Notes: generated by a model from the letters alone, not told the origin. A stretch of DNA of 64,000 nt from Terriglobia bacterium (GCA_020073465.1 JAIQFC010000030.1:1-64000), one strand, 5' to 3'; counted from the first letter of the stretch, positions 33,469 through 43,470 are shown. Numbers and translations are program-made.

Positions 33469-34620
33469 ATGAGGATCTACATTCGGTCGCTGGTCGTGGT
33501 TGTCCTGTCTTTCTCCATTTTTCTGATTCCCGGGGCCAAGGCTCAAATTGACCACATTGTGATCGCGGCAGGTACCGACGAAGATCACGAACTCCAAGCC
33601 ATCTCGAACGAGCAGGATCCACAGAAAAAGCTGGCCATGTACGAAAGCTTCGTGCAGAAGTTCTCGGCGAACGGCGCCGCCGTCGCTTACGGGAACTGGC
33701 AACTTTCGCAGGCGTACCAGACGACTGGCGATTTCCAGAAAGCTCTCGAGTACGGAGACAAGGCGCTGACCGGATCTCCTCACAATCTCGACATCCTGGT
33801 CTCGCAGGCGAGCACGGCCCAGCAAGCGAAGAACAACGCCAAGCTGATGGACTATGCCGCAAGGGGCGGCGACGTTTGCGCCTCCATCAGTAAGCAGACA
33901 AAACCCGAAGGCATGAGTGACGACGACTTTGCCCGCAGAGTAACCGAAGAGAAGGCCGCGGCCCAAAACAGCTGCGATTTTCTGGAGTCGTCGGGTTTCA
34001 ACGTAATCACTGGCGAGAACGACGCCAGGAGTCGCATGGCGTATATCGAGAAATTCACTGCCTCGTTTCCGGACTCCAAGTTCCAGGAACAGGTGTCCAG
34101 CTACGCCATGTATACGCTCGGGCCCGGCCAACTCAACGATCAGGCTCGGCTGCTAAGTTTTGGCGAGAAGACTCTCTCCGTCAATCCGAATTCTCTGCCG
34201 GCGTTGCTGCTGCTGGCCAGTTTCTATTCAGACGATCCAAAGGCGGGTAGTGTTGGCAAGGCGATTTCGTATGCGCAGAAGGCCCTCGAGGTGGCAAAAG
34301 CTGACGCTCCCGACGCTGACAAGTCACGCAAGCTTTCCGCTGGGGTGGCGCACTCGACTCTCGGCTATGCCTACATGAAGCAGGACAAGACTGTAACTGC
34401 GATACCGGAACTGAAGTCCGCGGCAGGGCTTCTGAAGGGACAGGATGACCAGCAGTATGCCGTCGTCTTGTACCGTCTCGGTTTCGCTTATGCCAAGTTG
34501 AACCGGACGACTGAGGCGCGCGAAGTGCTCACCGAGGCGGTGAAAATACCCGGCCCGCTGCAGGCGATGTCACAAGATCTGCTGACCAAGGTGAACGCGG
34601 CAAGAGCCAAGGGAAGGTGA
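33469..34620 (+). CDS. Exported TPR-repeat protein
   Basis: The 383-residue protein has a signal peptide (SLVVVVLSFSIFLIPGAKA, cut before QIDHI). The mature part is all-helical with TPR-like repeats, for example YGNWQLSQAYQTTGDFQKAL, LLLLASFYSDDPKAG and VLYRLGFAYAKLNRTTEARE. TPR proteins in the periplasm usually scaffold other proteins; no partner is clear here. GGAGGTGGCCT precedes the ATG at 33469, while the upstream in-frame extension lacks sense. It converges with the Pro/Ala-rich gene. Confidence 0.82.
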   Translation: MRIYIRSLVVVVLSFSIFLIPGAKAQIDHIVIAAGTDEDHELQAISNEQDPQKKLAMYESFVQKFSANGAAVAYGNWQLSQAYQTTGDFQKALEYGDKALTGSPHNLDILVSQASTAQQAKNNAKLMDYAARGGDVCASISKQTKPEGMSDDDFARRVTEEKAAAQNSCDFLESSGFNVITGENDARSRMAYIEKFTASFPDSKFQEQVSSYAMYTLGPGQLNDQARLLSFGEKTLSVNPNSLPALLLLASFYSDDPKAGSVGKAISYAQKALEVAKADAPDADKSRKLSAGVAHSTLGYAYMKQDKTVTAIPELKSAAGLLKGQDDQQYAVVLYRLGFAYAKLNRTTEAREVLTEAVKIPGPLQAMSQDLLTKVNAARAKGR

Positions 34621-34639
34621 GCTTTCATCACCTGGGGAG

Positions 34640-35359
34640 TCAGGGTTTGGCCAGTTCATCCGATAGCAGATGAGCTTTCATCGCCAAATTGTGCCCTCGC
34701 TCAACGTCTCCCGCGGCAACGGCGGCTTTTGACTGATCCAGAAACTGCTGGATCTGCTTGAGCATCTCCTGCTGATTGGCGTCAAGCTGGCGCCCGGCAA
34801 TCTTCTGCAGATTTTCCTGTGTAGATCCCACCAGTTGGTCCGTGGTAAGGCGCTGGTCCGCAGCTTGCTGACCGCCCGCACCACCTACGAGTTGAATGGC
34901 CGGCTCGGACGTGCCTCCTTCGTGAACCACCGTTTTCGCGGGCGGGCAATTCGCCGGCGGCGCACTGCCCGTACCAGCGGCCTTCGCACGGGCCGCGGGT
35001 TCTGGCGGTGACGAACTGGCCTTGCCCGATGCGGATTGGGCACAATCGGAGGACTTAGCTGTCTTCACGGCTTTCTTGCGGCGGCGAGGCTTGCTAGCAG
35101 CCGCTTTCCTATCAGACTTCTGAGCCGAGGCGGAGGACGGGGAAGTAGCCGGTGGAGCAGAAGCTGATGGCGGCTTTTGGGGCTCCGAAGCAGGAGGATT
35201 CTGGGCAGCTTTACTCGGACCCTGTTCCGAGGAGGGATCCGGCGCGGTCGCAGGAGCAGACTGTTGCGCAGCAGACTGCATCCACAGGTGAACAGCGCCC
35301 CACGCTGGAATTGGAGCAAAACATAAGACGCAAATGGATAGGATCACGGCCAGAGTCAT
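34640..35359 (-). CDS. Exported Pro/Ala/Lys-rich protein of unknown function
   Basis: The 239-residue protein has a signal peptide (LAVILSICVLCFAPIPAWG), a disordered stretch of about 110 residues made of Pro, Ala, Ser and Lys with a basic patch (ASKPRRRKKAVKTAK), and a helical C-terminal domain (QENLQKIAGRQLDANQQEML, ending MKAHLLSDELAKP). The C-terminal part looks like a small coiled domain that could bind partners or peptidoglycan. I recognise no family. Confidence 0.6.
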   Translation of the reverse strand: MTLAVILSICVLCFAPIPAWGAVHLWMQSAAQQSAPATAPDPSSEQGPSKAAQNPPASEPQKPPSASAPPATSPSSASAQKSDRKAAASKPRRRKKAVKTAKSSDCAQSASGKASSSPPEPAARAKAAGTGSAPPANCPPAKTVVHEGGTSEPAIQLVGGAGGQQAADQRLTTDQLVGSTQENLQKIAGRQLDANQQEMLKQIQQFLDQSKAAVAAGDVERGHNLAMKAHLLSDELAKP

Positions 35360-35475
35360 ACCTGGTTACCAAGCGCCCCGCTGCGGAAGATAGCCCAATC
35401 TTACGCCCTTTGAGATGCAGAACGAGTACGGAAAGCACATCTGAAATCTCTCGTGTTTCCTTAGGGTTGCGACGG

Positions 35476-37368
35476 TCACCCCACTTGTTTCGATAGGGCG
35501 GACCCGGGCTTGATGACAAACTCGCCGCCACGATCCACGCCCGAGAGTGCCAGCGGGAGGCGGAAACGGAAGGTCGAACCCTTGCCTTCGGTCGATTCAA
35601 AATCGACCGACCCGTAGTGCCACTGGAGGATCTGATAGGTCTGGGCCAGGCCGATGCCGCTTCCACCCTTCTTCGTCGTGAAGTAGAGCTCAAAGATCTT
35701 GTCGTGCACGTCCCTTGGAATACCCGCACCGTGGTCGCAAACTTCGGCGATCACGATGTCATCCTCGCGGCGCGCCGAGATCGTCAGCAAGCCTCCTTGT
35801 GGCATGGCCTGCACCCCGTTGAGCACGACGTTGAGCAAGGCCTGTTTCATGAGATCGATATCGGCCTTGATGGGCAGCGGTTCCTCCGGCATGGGACGTT
35901 CGATCGTCACGCCATGTTGTTCAGCATCGGGTGCTGCCAGTCCTGCCACATCTTCGAGCAACCGGCGAAGATCCACCTCCTCCAGATGCAAATCCCGCGG
36001 ACGCGTGAAGTCCACCAGCGTCTGCACCACGCGGTCGAGGCGGTGGATTTCGCTGTCAATAATGTCCATGTGGCGCAGAGTGTCCGGCTCGGACTGCGCA
36101 AGTTTGTTCTGCAGCAACTGCAGGTGAAGCACAATGGCATTGATCGGGTTCTTGACCTCGTGTGCCACTCCGCGAGTGAGTCTCCCACTGGCTGACATGC
36201 GGCGGGACAACTCTATTTCGTCGCCGATCCGGCGGACGGACTCGCTGTCGCGCATGATGAGCAGCGCGCCTATCTGGGTGTTTTTCTCCTGAACGAAGTC
36301 CAGCGAAACCTGCACGCGCCGGCCGCCCGCCGCCTCAAGTTCGTTCTGCATCAGGGGACGCTTGCGCTCGAATGCGTCGAGCACGGCCTCTCCCAGAATA
36401 GAGTCGCGTGAAAAAACCTCCTTGACCGTATGACCCAGCAACTCCTTTCGTGGCCGGCCCAGGAACTGCTCGACCGGCGCGCTGACCAGCACAATTCGTG
36501 AATCCCGGGCAAAGAGCACCAGCCCATCCTGCAGCTTGGCCATGAGTTGGTCTACATTGTCTTTGAGCGCGGAGAAAATCTCCTTGGTATCTCTCATCTG
36601 ACGGCCAAGATTGGCGATCTTGAGAGTGACCAGCCCGTACTCGTCGTGCCCCGATTCGTCGCCGGATAGCGCATCCGCATCGCCGGCGCTCACGCTGTCG
36701 AGATTCCTGCTGATTTCCTTCAGTGGCCCGAGGGCGAGATTGGAGACCGCAGCTGCCAGCACCAGGGACGCAAAGATCGACACGATCGAGAAATAAAGCG
36801 CGTGCATCAGCCGCGGAGTGATTTCACTCTTAAGAAAGACAGTCGAGACTCCGATCCGGATTGAGCCGAAAGGCTCCCCGTTCAGCGATAGAGGGAAGCT
36901 GACGTCATACACAGCCGCAGGACTATAGACCAGCCGAAGCTGCTCGCGGAACCGCGCCGAAGTGACCTGCTTGAAATCCGGCCGGGCCGGAACCACCTTG
37001 CCGATCAGATTGGAATTGGTGTGCAGCAAGGCCTTCCCGTCAGTACCAACCACTGAAGCATCGTAGATAAAAGACCAATTGCTCACTGCCGACTCGAGGT
37101 TGTTGAGCAGGTTCACGTCGGTCGGGAGATACTCCGTGAGAGCGCGCCTGAGTGCGACGGGATCGTTGGTGTCGATAGGCGTGCTACTCAAGTCAGGGAC
37201 ATCGTTTTCGGCCGCGTAGGCCAGCGTCTGGGTCAGGTGCGTGGCATTCTCGTACGCGTTGGTGATGCGCTGGCGGAGGATCTGGGAAATGTAAAGGTAG
37301 GAGAACGCAGTCACCATCACCGTAACCATAAGGGTGATCGCGAACACGATGATGGTCTTTCGCCGCAT
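35476..37368 (-). CDS. Membrane sensor histidine kinase, NtrB/ZraS type
   Basis: The 630-residue kinase has TM1 (IIVFAITLMVTVMVTAFSYL), a periplasmic sensor of about 160 residues, TM2 (FSIVSIFASLVLAAAVSNLA), a HAMP-like linker, a PAS domain (KLQDGLVLFARDSRIVLVSA), and the kinase core. The phospho-acceptor His is in RLTRGVAHEVKNPINAIV, the N box is LLNVVLNGVQAMP, and Gly boxes are CDHGAGIP and GGSGIGLAQ. It is downstream of, and co-directed with, the sigma-54 activator gene, its likely partner. A heptamer hairpin lies between the two genes. Confidence 0.92.
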   Translation of the reverse strand: MRRKTIIVFAITLMVTVMVTAFSYLYISQILRQRITNAYENATHLTQTLAYAAENDVPDLSSTPIDTNDPVALRRALTEYLPTDVNLLNNLESAVSNWSFIYDASVVGTDGKALLHTNSNLIGKVVPARPDFKQVTSARFREQLRLVYSPAAVYDVSFPLSLNGEPFGSIRIGVSTVFLKSEITPRLMHALYFSIVSIFASLVLAAAVSNLALGPLKEISRNLDSVSAGDADALSGDESGHDEYGLVTLKIANLGRQMRDTKEIFSALKDNVDQLMAKLQDGLVLFARDSRIVLVSAPVEQFLGRPRKELLGHTVKEVFSRDSILGEAVLDAFERKRPLMQNELEAAGGRRVQVSLDFVQEKNTQIGALLIMRDSESVRRIGDEIELSRRMSASGRLTRGVAHEVKNPINAIVLHLQLLQNKLAQSEPDTLRHMDIIDSEIHRLDRVVQTLVDFTRPRDLHLEEVDLRRLLEDVAGLAAPDAEQHGVTIERPMPEEPLPIKADIDLMKQALLNVVLNGVQAMPQGGLLTISARREDDIVIAEVCDHGAGIPRDVHDKIFELYFTTKKGGSGIGLAQTYQILQWHYGSVDFESTEGKGSTFRFRLPLALSGVDRGGEFVIKPGSALSKQVG

Positions 37369-37375
37369 GATAAGA

Positions 37376-37478
37376 ACAGTGGTCAGTGGTCAGTGGCCAG
37401 TGACCAGTCCTGCTGTCGTGAAAGAAGTCAGCAAACTAGATGCGTCGTTGACTGGCCACTGATCACTGGCCACTAGCC
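37376..37478. repeat. Period-7 inverted repeat pair (CCACTGG type), copy 2
   Basis: One arm (37376-37410) has five units from ACAGTGG to CCAGTCC. The other (37451-37478) has ACTGGCC, ACTGATC, ACTGGCC, ACTAGCC. The last unit contains the stop codon (37473-37475) of the response regulator. Confidence 0.82.
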
Positions 37479-38879
37479 GGGCACTTCTTCCTTGCCCGCG
37501 GCCGCATCTGCGGCCGCGCTGCCGTATTCCTTCAGTTTATTATGAAGTGTTTTCAGGCTTATGCCGAGAATTTCAGCGGCCCGCGTTTTGTTGTTGCTGG
37601 TAGCCTCCAGCGTCTTGAGAATCAGCATCTTCTCTGCTTCTTCGACGGTTGTGCCAACTCCCAGCCGTACTGCGTCTGGATCATTGGCCGCCGTCCGCAG
37701 CGGCGCCTGACCGAAGCCCGGAGGCAGATGCTTGGTCTCGATCATGCCCCCATCGCAGACAATCACCGCGCGTTCGAGCGTGTTGCGCAGTTCACGGACA
37801 TTCCCCGGCCAGGAGTAGCCGTTGAACACATTGAGCACGGCTTCGCTGACGGCCGCCACCTTCCGCGAGTGCTTGGCGCTCATCTCGGCCAGCAGTAACT
37901 GCACCAGGTCTGCAATGTCTTCCTTGTGCTCGCGGAGCGGTGGCATGTGAATATTGAAAACGTTCAGACGATAGTAGAGGTCACTGCGCAACTCTCCGCG
38001 GGCCACAGCTTCGTCCGGAACCTTATTGGTCGCCGCCAGCACCCGCACGTCGACCGACGTCTCTACTTTGCTTCCCAGCCGCCGCAGCTTGCGGTCTTCG
38101 AGCACGCGGAGCAGCTTGGCCTGAGTGGCGATCGGCATCTCCCCGATCTCATCCAGAAGAATGGTCCCGCCTTCGGCTAGTTCAAAGCAGCCCGTGCGCC
38201 TCTCGAGGGCCCCCGTGAAGGCGCCCTTCTCATGGCCGAAAACCTCACTTTCAATCAGAGTCTCGGGAATCGCGGCGCAGTTGATGGCCACGAACGGCCG
38301 GTCCCGGCGCGGACTCAGATCGTGGATCGTCCGCGCAACCAGTTCCTTGCCCGTTCCGCTTGCGCCCGTAATCAGCACCGATGCCGTGCTCGGCGCCACC
38401 ATCTCGATGAGCCGGAAAATCTCCTGCATCTTCCGTGAGGAACCATTCAATCGTCCCAGAGATCCCGAATCTCGCAGCTTCCGGCGTGTGACTTCCAGTT
38501 CCACGCGAGTTCCGAGCAGCGACGAAGCATTCGATAGAATCGTGCGCAGACGGTTGGTGTCGATGGGTTTGGTGATGTAGTCGTACGCGCCCATGCGCAT
38601 GGCCTGTACCGCACTGTCGATCGTGCCCTGGGCCGTGACCAGCACAACCGCCATGGTTTGCGTTTGTTCGGCCAAATGCCCCAGCAGGTCGATGCCGCCC
38701 ATCCTGGGCATCTTGAGGTCGGTCACCACAATCGACGGCGTCCACTGCCGGGCTCTCTCCAGGCCTTCAACTCCATCCCGGGCGGTTTCGACCCGGAATC
38801 CCCAGGAGGAAACCAATTCGGCGAGGCCAGTGCGTTCGTTCTCCTCATCCTCAACAATCAATACCTTTTCTTGGCTCAT
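37473..38879 (-). CDS. Sigma-54-dependent response regulator, NtrC family (1)
   Basis: This 468-residue activator has a receiver domain (acceptor Asp in IVVTDLKMPRMGG, Thr in LVTAQGT, Lys in ITKPIDTNRL), an AAA+ domain with Walker A ITGASGTGKELVAR and the sigma-54 contact loop GHEKGAFTGALERRTG, Walker B TILLDEIGEMP, and a Fis-type HTH (AAEILGISLKTLHNKLKEYG). It should activate sigma-54 promoters when phosphorylated by the downstream kinase. The ATG at 38879 is chosen as it starts right at the receiver; the open frame continues to 38915. Targets are unknown. Confidence 0.94.
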   Translation of the reverse strand: MSQEKVLIVEDEENERTGLAELVSSWGFRVETARDGVEGLERARQWTPSIVVTDLKMPRMGGIDLLGHLAEQTQTMAVVLVTAQGTIDSAVQAMRMGAYDYITKPIDTNRLRTILSNASSLLGTRVELEVTRRKLRDSGSLGRLNGSSRKMQEIFRLIEMVAPSTASVLITGASGTGKELVARTIHDLSPRRDRPFVAINCAAIPETLIESEVFGHEKGAFTGALERRTGCFELAEGGTILLDEIGEMPIATQAKLLRVLEDRKLRRLGSKVETSVDVRVLAATNKVPDEAVARGELRSDLYYRLNVFNIHMPPLREHKEDIADLVQLLLAEMSAKHSRKVAAVSEAVLNVFNGYSWPGNVRELRNTLERAVIVCDGGMIETKHLPPGFGQAPLRTAANDPDAVRLGVGTTVEEAEKMLILKTLEATSNNKTRAAEILGISLKTLHNKLKEYGSAAADAAAGKEEVPG

Positions 38880-39267
38880 TTCGTTCTCATGTCCTACATC
38901 AGATTCGCCCAGCATTTTGCCGTTCGAGGACGACTCCTGAGCACCAGCCCTTGGACGGAATCACATCGAATCACCACGATACGCGGCCTTCTTCCAACCG
39001 GGCAAGGTCTGGGCTGGCCGGAAAACGGGAAGAGCAGCAGTGATCCCTTCCTGAGACACCAACATTCAATTTCAAATTGAGACACGTTCGCATGCTCACA
39101 GCGTGTTCGCCCAGGCGAGGTTTACGGTCTCCATCTCGCTTTAAGCTGGAGCATGCTGTAGAATTTCGGGTTCCCACGAGCAGAACTCCGCGCAGCAGAG
39201 AAACGCCATTTTTCCAACGGCTCTTGGGACCATTGTTTCAGAAAGCGTACAGAATCTGGAGGATTCC
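38880..39267. other. Divergent intergenic region
   Basis: This 388-bp gap between the divergent regulator and OmpA genes shows no gene. A TAGAAT hexamer lies at 39159-39164, but without a partner -35. I see no match to the sigma-54 GG-N10-GC pattern with flanking consensus. Confidence 0.5.
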
Positions 39268-41067
39268 ATGTCACTTCAATGCAAGTCCTACATGGGCCCC
39301 GCGATCCGCGCGACCTTCTTCGTTGTACTAGCGGTGATGCTGATTGTGAGTTCTGCTTTCGCGCAGAGCGACTCCAATCCTAAGTGGGATCTTTTTGCTG
39401 GGTATCAGTACTTGAATCCCGGAGGTACCGTTCCTTCGGCCTTTGGTGACCCGAATAATCCGACTGGCTTCAGGATCCCGGCAATGGCGAAGGGATTCGG
39501 ATCGAGCCTGACCTATAACTTTGATCCCCACTGGGGAATCGAGTTCGATCTCGGGCACAACTGGGGAAGCTCAAACTACGAAACCACGGGTTCCGCCGGT
39601 CCCCGCTTCATCTGGCGAACTGAAGACGCGAATTACTTTGTTCACGCCCTGGCCAGCTACAACCGCCTCGCAGTCAACGGCTTGAGTCCGAGCAACGGGA
39701 TCGGCGTGATTCTCGGCGGTGGAATGGACCTGCCGTTCGGGAAGTGGTTTGCCTGGCGCTTATTTGAGGCTGATTACGTCTGGGCGAAGCACAACTATGC
39801 CGACTTTGCTTCTTCGAACTTCCCCTCGCTGCGGCGTCCCAGTTTGGAAGGTGCGCGGCTGCGTACCGGTGTTGTATTCAGTTGGGGTGGCGCGCCCGCA
39901 GTGACCCCAGCCGCCAGTTGCTCGGTGCAACCGACCGAAGTGATGGTCGGCGAGCCCATCACCGCAACGGTGAGTGCCAGGGATTTCAATCCCAAGCACA
40001 CCGTAACTTACAGTTGGGTCGGTACCGGAGGCAAAGTAAGCGGCAAGGACACCAGCGCAAGCATCGACACCACCGACGTTGCGCCCGGCAACTATACCGT
40101 GACTGCCCACGTAACCGATCCCAAGGAGAAGAAGAACAATGAGGCCAGCTGCTCTGCCAGTTACACGGTGAAGCCGCTGCCCCCGAAGAACCCGCCGACG
40201 GTTTCGCTCTCCGCCAGCCCGACGAGCGTTGTGACTGGGGGAACCGTGAACCTGTCTGCTGCGTGCTCGAGCCCGGATGGCGTACCTGTGTCCGTCGGGA
40301 ACTGGACCAGTTCCGGTGGCAGCATCTCCGGCTCCGGTAACAGCGCGACACTGGCCACCACGGGAGCCTCGGTTGGCTCCGTCACCGTCGGTGCCATTTG
40401 TACCGATTCCCGCGGTCTGACGGGCCAGGCATCTACGCAAGTTACGGTCGAGAACCCGCCACTACCGCCTGTGGACAAGGCTCTGGAAGCTCGGCTCGCG
40501 CTTCACAGCGTGTACTTCCCCACCGCACAGCCACCGGTCAAGGATCCCAATGCAGGCCTGCTGGCCAGCCAGCAGCAGACGCTCACCGCGCTTGCCGCTG
40601 ACTTCCAGACGTATCTTAAGAGCAAACCAGATGCGCATTTGATTCTGGAAGGCCATGCCGATCCACGCGGGTCGGTACCGTACAACCAGGCACTGTCCGA
40701 GCGGCGCGTCGCGCGCGTCAAGAACTTCCTGACTGAGCACGGCGTTCCCGAGGGAAGCATCGAGACCAAGGCGCTCGGCGATCAACACAATCTCACCGCC
40801 GCCGAGGTAAAAGCGTCGGTCGAGCAAAACCCCGAGCTGACAAAAGAGGAACGGGCGAGAGTCCTGCGAAATGAGAGGACGATCATCCTGGCGAGCAATC
40901 GCCGTGTGGATGTCACCTTGAGCACCACCGGCGAAGTATCCGCCAGGCAGTTCCCCTTCAACGCGGCGGACTCCTTGACGCTGATCGGCGGACGGCAGGC
41001 TGCAGCCAAGAAGGCGCTGCCAGCAGCCAAGAAGACGCCACCGAAGAAGGGGCCGCCGAAGAAATAG
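39268..41067 (+). CDS. OmpA-family outer-membrane protein with Ig-like inserts
   Basis: The 599-residue protein has a signal peptide (FFVVLAVMLIVSSAFAQSDS), an N-terminal beta-barrel of about 180 residues (KWDLFAGYQYLNPGG to LRTGVVFSWGG), two Ig/PKD-like domains (about 215-300 and 310-395; VSLSASPTSVVTGGTVNLSA), and a C-terminal OmpA domain that binds peptidoglycan (DAHLILEGHADPRGSVPYNQ, SERRVARVKNFL). It ends in a Lys/Pro tail (KKTPPKKGPPKK). It would anchor the outer membrane to the wall while showing Ig domains. GGAGGATTCC precedes the ATG. Confidence 0.88.
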   Translation: MSLQCKSYMGPAIRATFFVVLAVMLIVSSAFAQSDSNPKWDLFAGYQYLNPGGTVPSAFGDPNNPTGFRIPAMAKGFGSSLTYNFDPHWGIEFDLGHNWGSSNYETTGSAGPRFIWRTEDANYFVHALASYNRLAVNGLSPSNGIGVILGGGMDLPFGKWFAWRLFEADYVWAKHNYADFASSNFPSLRRPSLEGARLRTGVVFSWGGAPAVTPAASCSVQPTEVMVGEPITATVSARDFNPKHTVTYSWVGTGGKVSGKDTSASIDTTDVAPGNYTVTAHVTDPKEKKNNEASCSASYTVKPLPPKNPPTVSLSASPTSVVTGGTVNLSAACSSPDGVPVSVGNWTSSGGSISGSGNSATLATTGASVGSVTVGAICTDSRGLTGQASTQVTVENPPLPPVDKALEARLALHSVYFPTAQPPVKDPNAGLLASQQQTLTALAADFQTYLKSKPDAHLILEGHADPRGSVPYNQALSERRVARVKNFLTEHGVPEGSIETKALGDQHNLTAAEVKASVEQNPELTKEERARVLRNERTIILASNRRVDVTLSTTGEVSARQFPFNAADSLTLIGGRQAAAKKALPAAKKTPPKKGPPKK

Positions 41068-41095
41068 CAGGGGTCCATAAGGCAGTACAGATATC

Positions 41096-41136
41096 CGCGG
41101 AGGACGATTACCAACGATCGTCCTCCGCGCTTTCTT
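41096..41136 (+). terminator. Rho-independent terminator after the OmpA gene
   Basis: A perfect 13-bp stem (CGCGGAGGACGAT with ATCGTCCTCCGCG) and an 8-base loop are followed by CTTTCTT. Confidence 0.88.
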
Positions 41137-41299
41137 CTGATGAGAGTTACGTGATCCTCTCCCCAGCGGTTACGTGAACCCGCAGAATCTACATACCCGC
41201 CACTTCAGTGCTATTCGCAAGTGCTTGATTTCATGGGAATGTCTCTGGTATCCGGCTTGCCACTTACTCAGCTGAAAGGTGCGCGCGAGGATGCCTTTG

Positions 41300-41986
41300 A
41301 TGCGCAAATCCCGATGGCCCCAGTGCCTTGGCGTAGGAACCACTCTGCTTGCTTTGGCCTTGAATACTGCCTGTTCGCGACGTGGTGGTCTCGAGGTGGG
41401 TAGAGAGAATAGTCCCTCGCGACAGCAGGTTCCTTTTCATCAAGCTGCAGCCAGTCCGGCTGCTGACGGAGTAGCAGATGACCCTGCTACGCCCGGCCAC
41501 CAGGCTGAGAGCGACCTGCCATTCTATGCGCCTGCTTCGGTTACCTTGCCTGCCGGCACGCTGTTAACTGTACGTCTGGAGGCGGCTATCTCGAGTGGCA
41601 AGCCCGACGCCGCGCGGACTTTCGCCGCGACGCTTGAGTCCCCTGTGATGGTTGACGGGACCACTGTCCTGCGGCAGGGTGCCGCCGTCAGGGGACGTCT
41701 CGAGTGTGCCCATTCCTCGGGTCTGAAACCGGATGCGGGCTATGTTTGCCTCACCTTAGACGCGATTGCCGTTGGCGGGCGGACCATACCTCTGGAGACC
41801 TCAAACCTTTTTGCCAAGGGTACCACTGAAACCGCAGAAGCAGCCTCCGCCGCGCCCCCCTCACCTGCGCCATTGCCCCTGCGAATCAAGAAAGGGCATC
41901 GGTTAACGTTCCGGCTCACTCGGGACGTGGCCCTTGCTGCCACGCCGGTGGAGGGCTCCTCCGATCGCTTCCGCTCTGGCAAGTAG
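41300..41986 (+). CDS. Putative lipoprotein of unknown function
   Basis: The 228-residue protein begins with a lipoprotein signal (GVGTTLLALALNTAC, Cys at the lipobox). A variable linker is followed by a beta-rich domain: SVTLPAGTLLTVRLEAAISS, VLRQGAAVRGRLECAHSSG, PLRIKKGHRLTFRLTRDV. The pattern recalls small barrel domains of TrbI-like or related acidobacterial proteins, but I cannot name it. ATG 41300 is chosen since GCGAGG lies nine bases upstream; GTG 41279 and ATG 41291 are possible. Confidence 0.65.
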   Translation: MRKSRWPQCLGVGTTLLALALNTACSRRGGLEVGRENSPSRQQVPFHQAAASPAADGVADDPATPGHQAESDLPFYAPASVTLPAGTLLTVRLEAAISSGKPDAARTFAATLESPVMVDGTTVLRQGAAVRGRLECAHSSGLKPDAGYVCLTLDAIAVGGRTIPLETSNLFAKGTTETAEAASAAPPSPAPLPLRIKKGHRLTFRLTRDVALAATPVEGSSDRFRSGK

Positions 41987-42237
41987 GAATCAAACGCGAG
42001 GTCATCTATTTGCCTCATCCGTAGCTCCCCCCGCCAGACTCTTTGCGTTTTCCACAGGAAGATTCCCAATCTAGTGACGGTTGCCCTTAGCATCCGTCGA
42101 TGGTTTTCCTATAGTGGGGTTGGCGAGCACGGTAAACAAGCATTGCTCGCGCCTGTTGTTCCATTTTGGAAAAACCAAGGTATGGAAGGTCCCCTTTTTG
42201 ACCCCTTGCGGGAGTCATCCCGCGCCAAAGTGAGAGT

Positions 42238-43470
42238 ATGAGCGCCGCTACTCCATTCCCGTTGACCAGAGAGAGCACCGAACCGGGGCTGCGCCCTCTC
42301 TTCACCAACGCACCCATGGGCTTTGCCAAGTGTTCGCAACAGGGAACGATCACGGAAATGAATCCCGCCATGGAGCAGATGCTCGGATACGGCGTACCGC
42401 AGTGTCCATCTCTGAGCGATTTGCTTGGTCCGGCGGATCATGCCGAAACCGACCAGTTGCTACGCCAGATGGTTGCAGGGGAGAGAATCAGCTTCCAAGT
42501 GGAACATCCGCTCCTCGATAGGGTCGGGAGCAGCACGTGGGTAAAGTGGACTGCCTGGCAAGTGCCAGCAGCCAACGGAGAATCAGAGTACACCTTGCTG
42601 GTTGCAGAAGACACGACAGCAAACCGTCAAGCCGAACGGCGTCTGCGACAGGCCGAGAAGTTGGAAACTGTGGGCCGCATGGCGGGCAGCATCGCTCACG
42701 ACTTCAACAATCTGGTCACCGGTGTCCTGTTGTACTGCGACTTGCTGCTGGCCGAGATGCACCCTGGCACCCGCTCGCGCAAGTACGTGGAAGAGATCCG
42801 CACAGCAGGGTTGCAGGCTACGGGCGTGGTAAAGCAGTTGCTCGCTGCCGCCCGCCCGCAAGAGTCGCCCGCTTGTCCGCTATTGCTCAATGACATCATC
42901 GAAGGCACGCGGAACTTGTTGGTCCGGCTTGTGGGAGAGAACAAAACGCTGCGCTTGAGTCTTGATCCCGACCTGGGACTGGTCAGGATGAAGCCTGCGC
43001 AAGTACAACAGATTCTCCTCAATCTTGTCCTCAACGCTCGCGACGCCGTACCAGAGGGCGGCCAGATCTCCATAGAGACCAGCAATTGCGCAGTGCAGAT
43101 CGTTTCTGCGGACGGATCCGACGAAACCGGATGTCACGATGGCATGCCCGCAGCCCTCCCCTGCGCCGTCGTCGTCGTTACCGACAACGGTACGGGCATG
43201 GATACCGAGACCAAAGAGCACATGTTCGATCCGTTCTTCACCACGAAAACACCGGACCAGGGTACCGGCCTTGGATTGACCACGGTCCACGACATCGTAA
43301 CCAGCAGCGGCGGCCTTATCCACGTCGATAGCGCGCCGGGCCGGGGCACACGCGTGACTGTGCTGCTTCCGCTGGTTCCCGAGACTGCCGGCCAGTCTCG
43401 TCCGCACGCAATTCGAACGCCAGGCAATGAGGGGGCACCACCGCAACTAGAAAAGGAATTCATACCATGA
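42238..43470 (+). CDS. Cytoplasmic PAS-domain histidine kinase
   Basis: The 410-residue soluble kinase has a PAS domain (about residues 20-140, FTNAPMGFAKCSQQGTITEM) and a kinase core with the acceptor His in MAGSIAHDFNNLVTGVLLY. The N box is NLVLNARDAVPEGG and the Gly boxes are VTDNGTGMDTE and GTGLGLTTVHD. There are no membrane helices, so it senses an internal signal. Its stop overlaps the start of the regulator gene (ATGA at 43467-43470), so the two form a coupled pair. Confidence 0.92.
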   Translation: MSAATPFPLTRESTEPGLRPLFTNAPMGFAKCSQQGTITEMNPAMEQMLGYGVPQCPSLSDLLGPADHAETDQLLRQMVAGERISFQVEHPLLDRVGSSTWVKWTAWQVPAANGESEYTLLVAEDTTANRQAERRLRQAEKLETVGRMAGSIAHDFNNLVTGVLLYCDLLLAEMHPGTRSRKYVEEIRTAGLQATGVVKQLLAAARPQESPACPLLLNDIIEGTRNLLVRLVGENKTLRLSLDPDLGLVRMKPAQVQQILLNLVLNARDAVPEGGQISIETSNCAVQIVSADGSDETGCHDGMPAALPCAVVVVTDNGTGMDTETKEHMFDPFFTTKTPDQGTGLGLTTVHDIVTSSGGLIHVDSAPGRGTRVTVLLPLVPETAGQSRPHAIRTPGNEGAPPQLEKEFIP

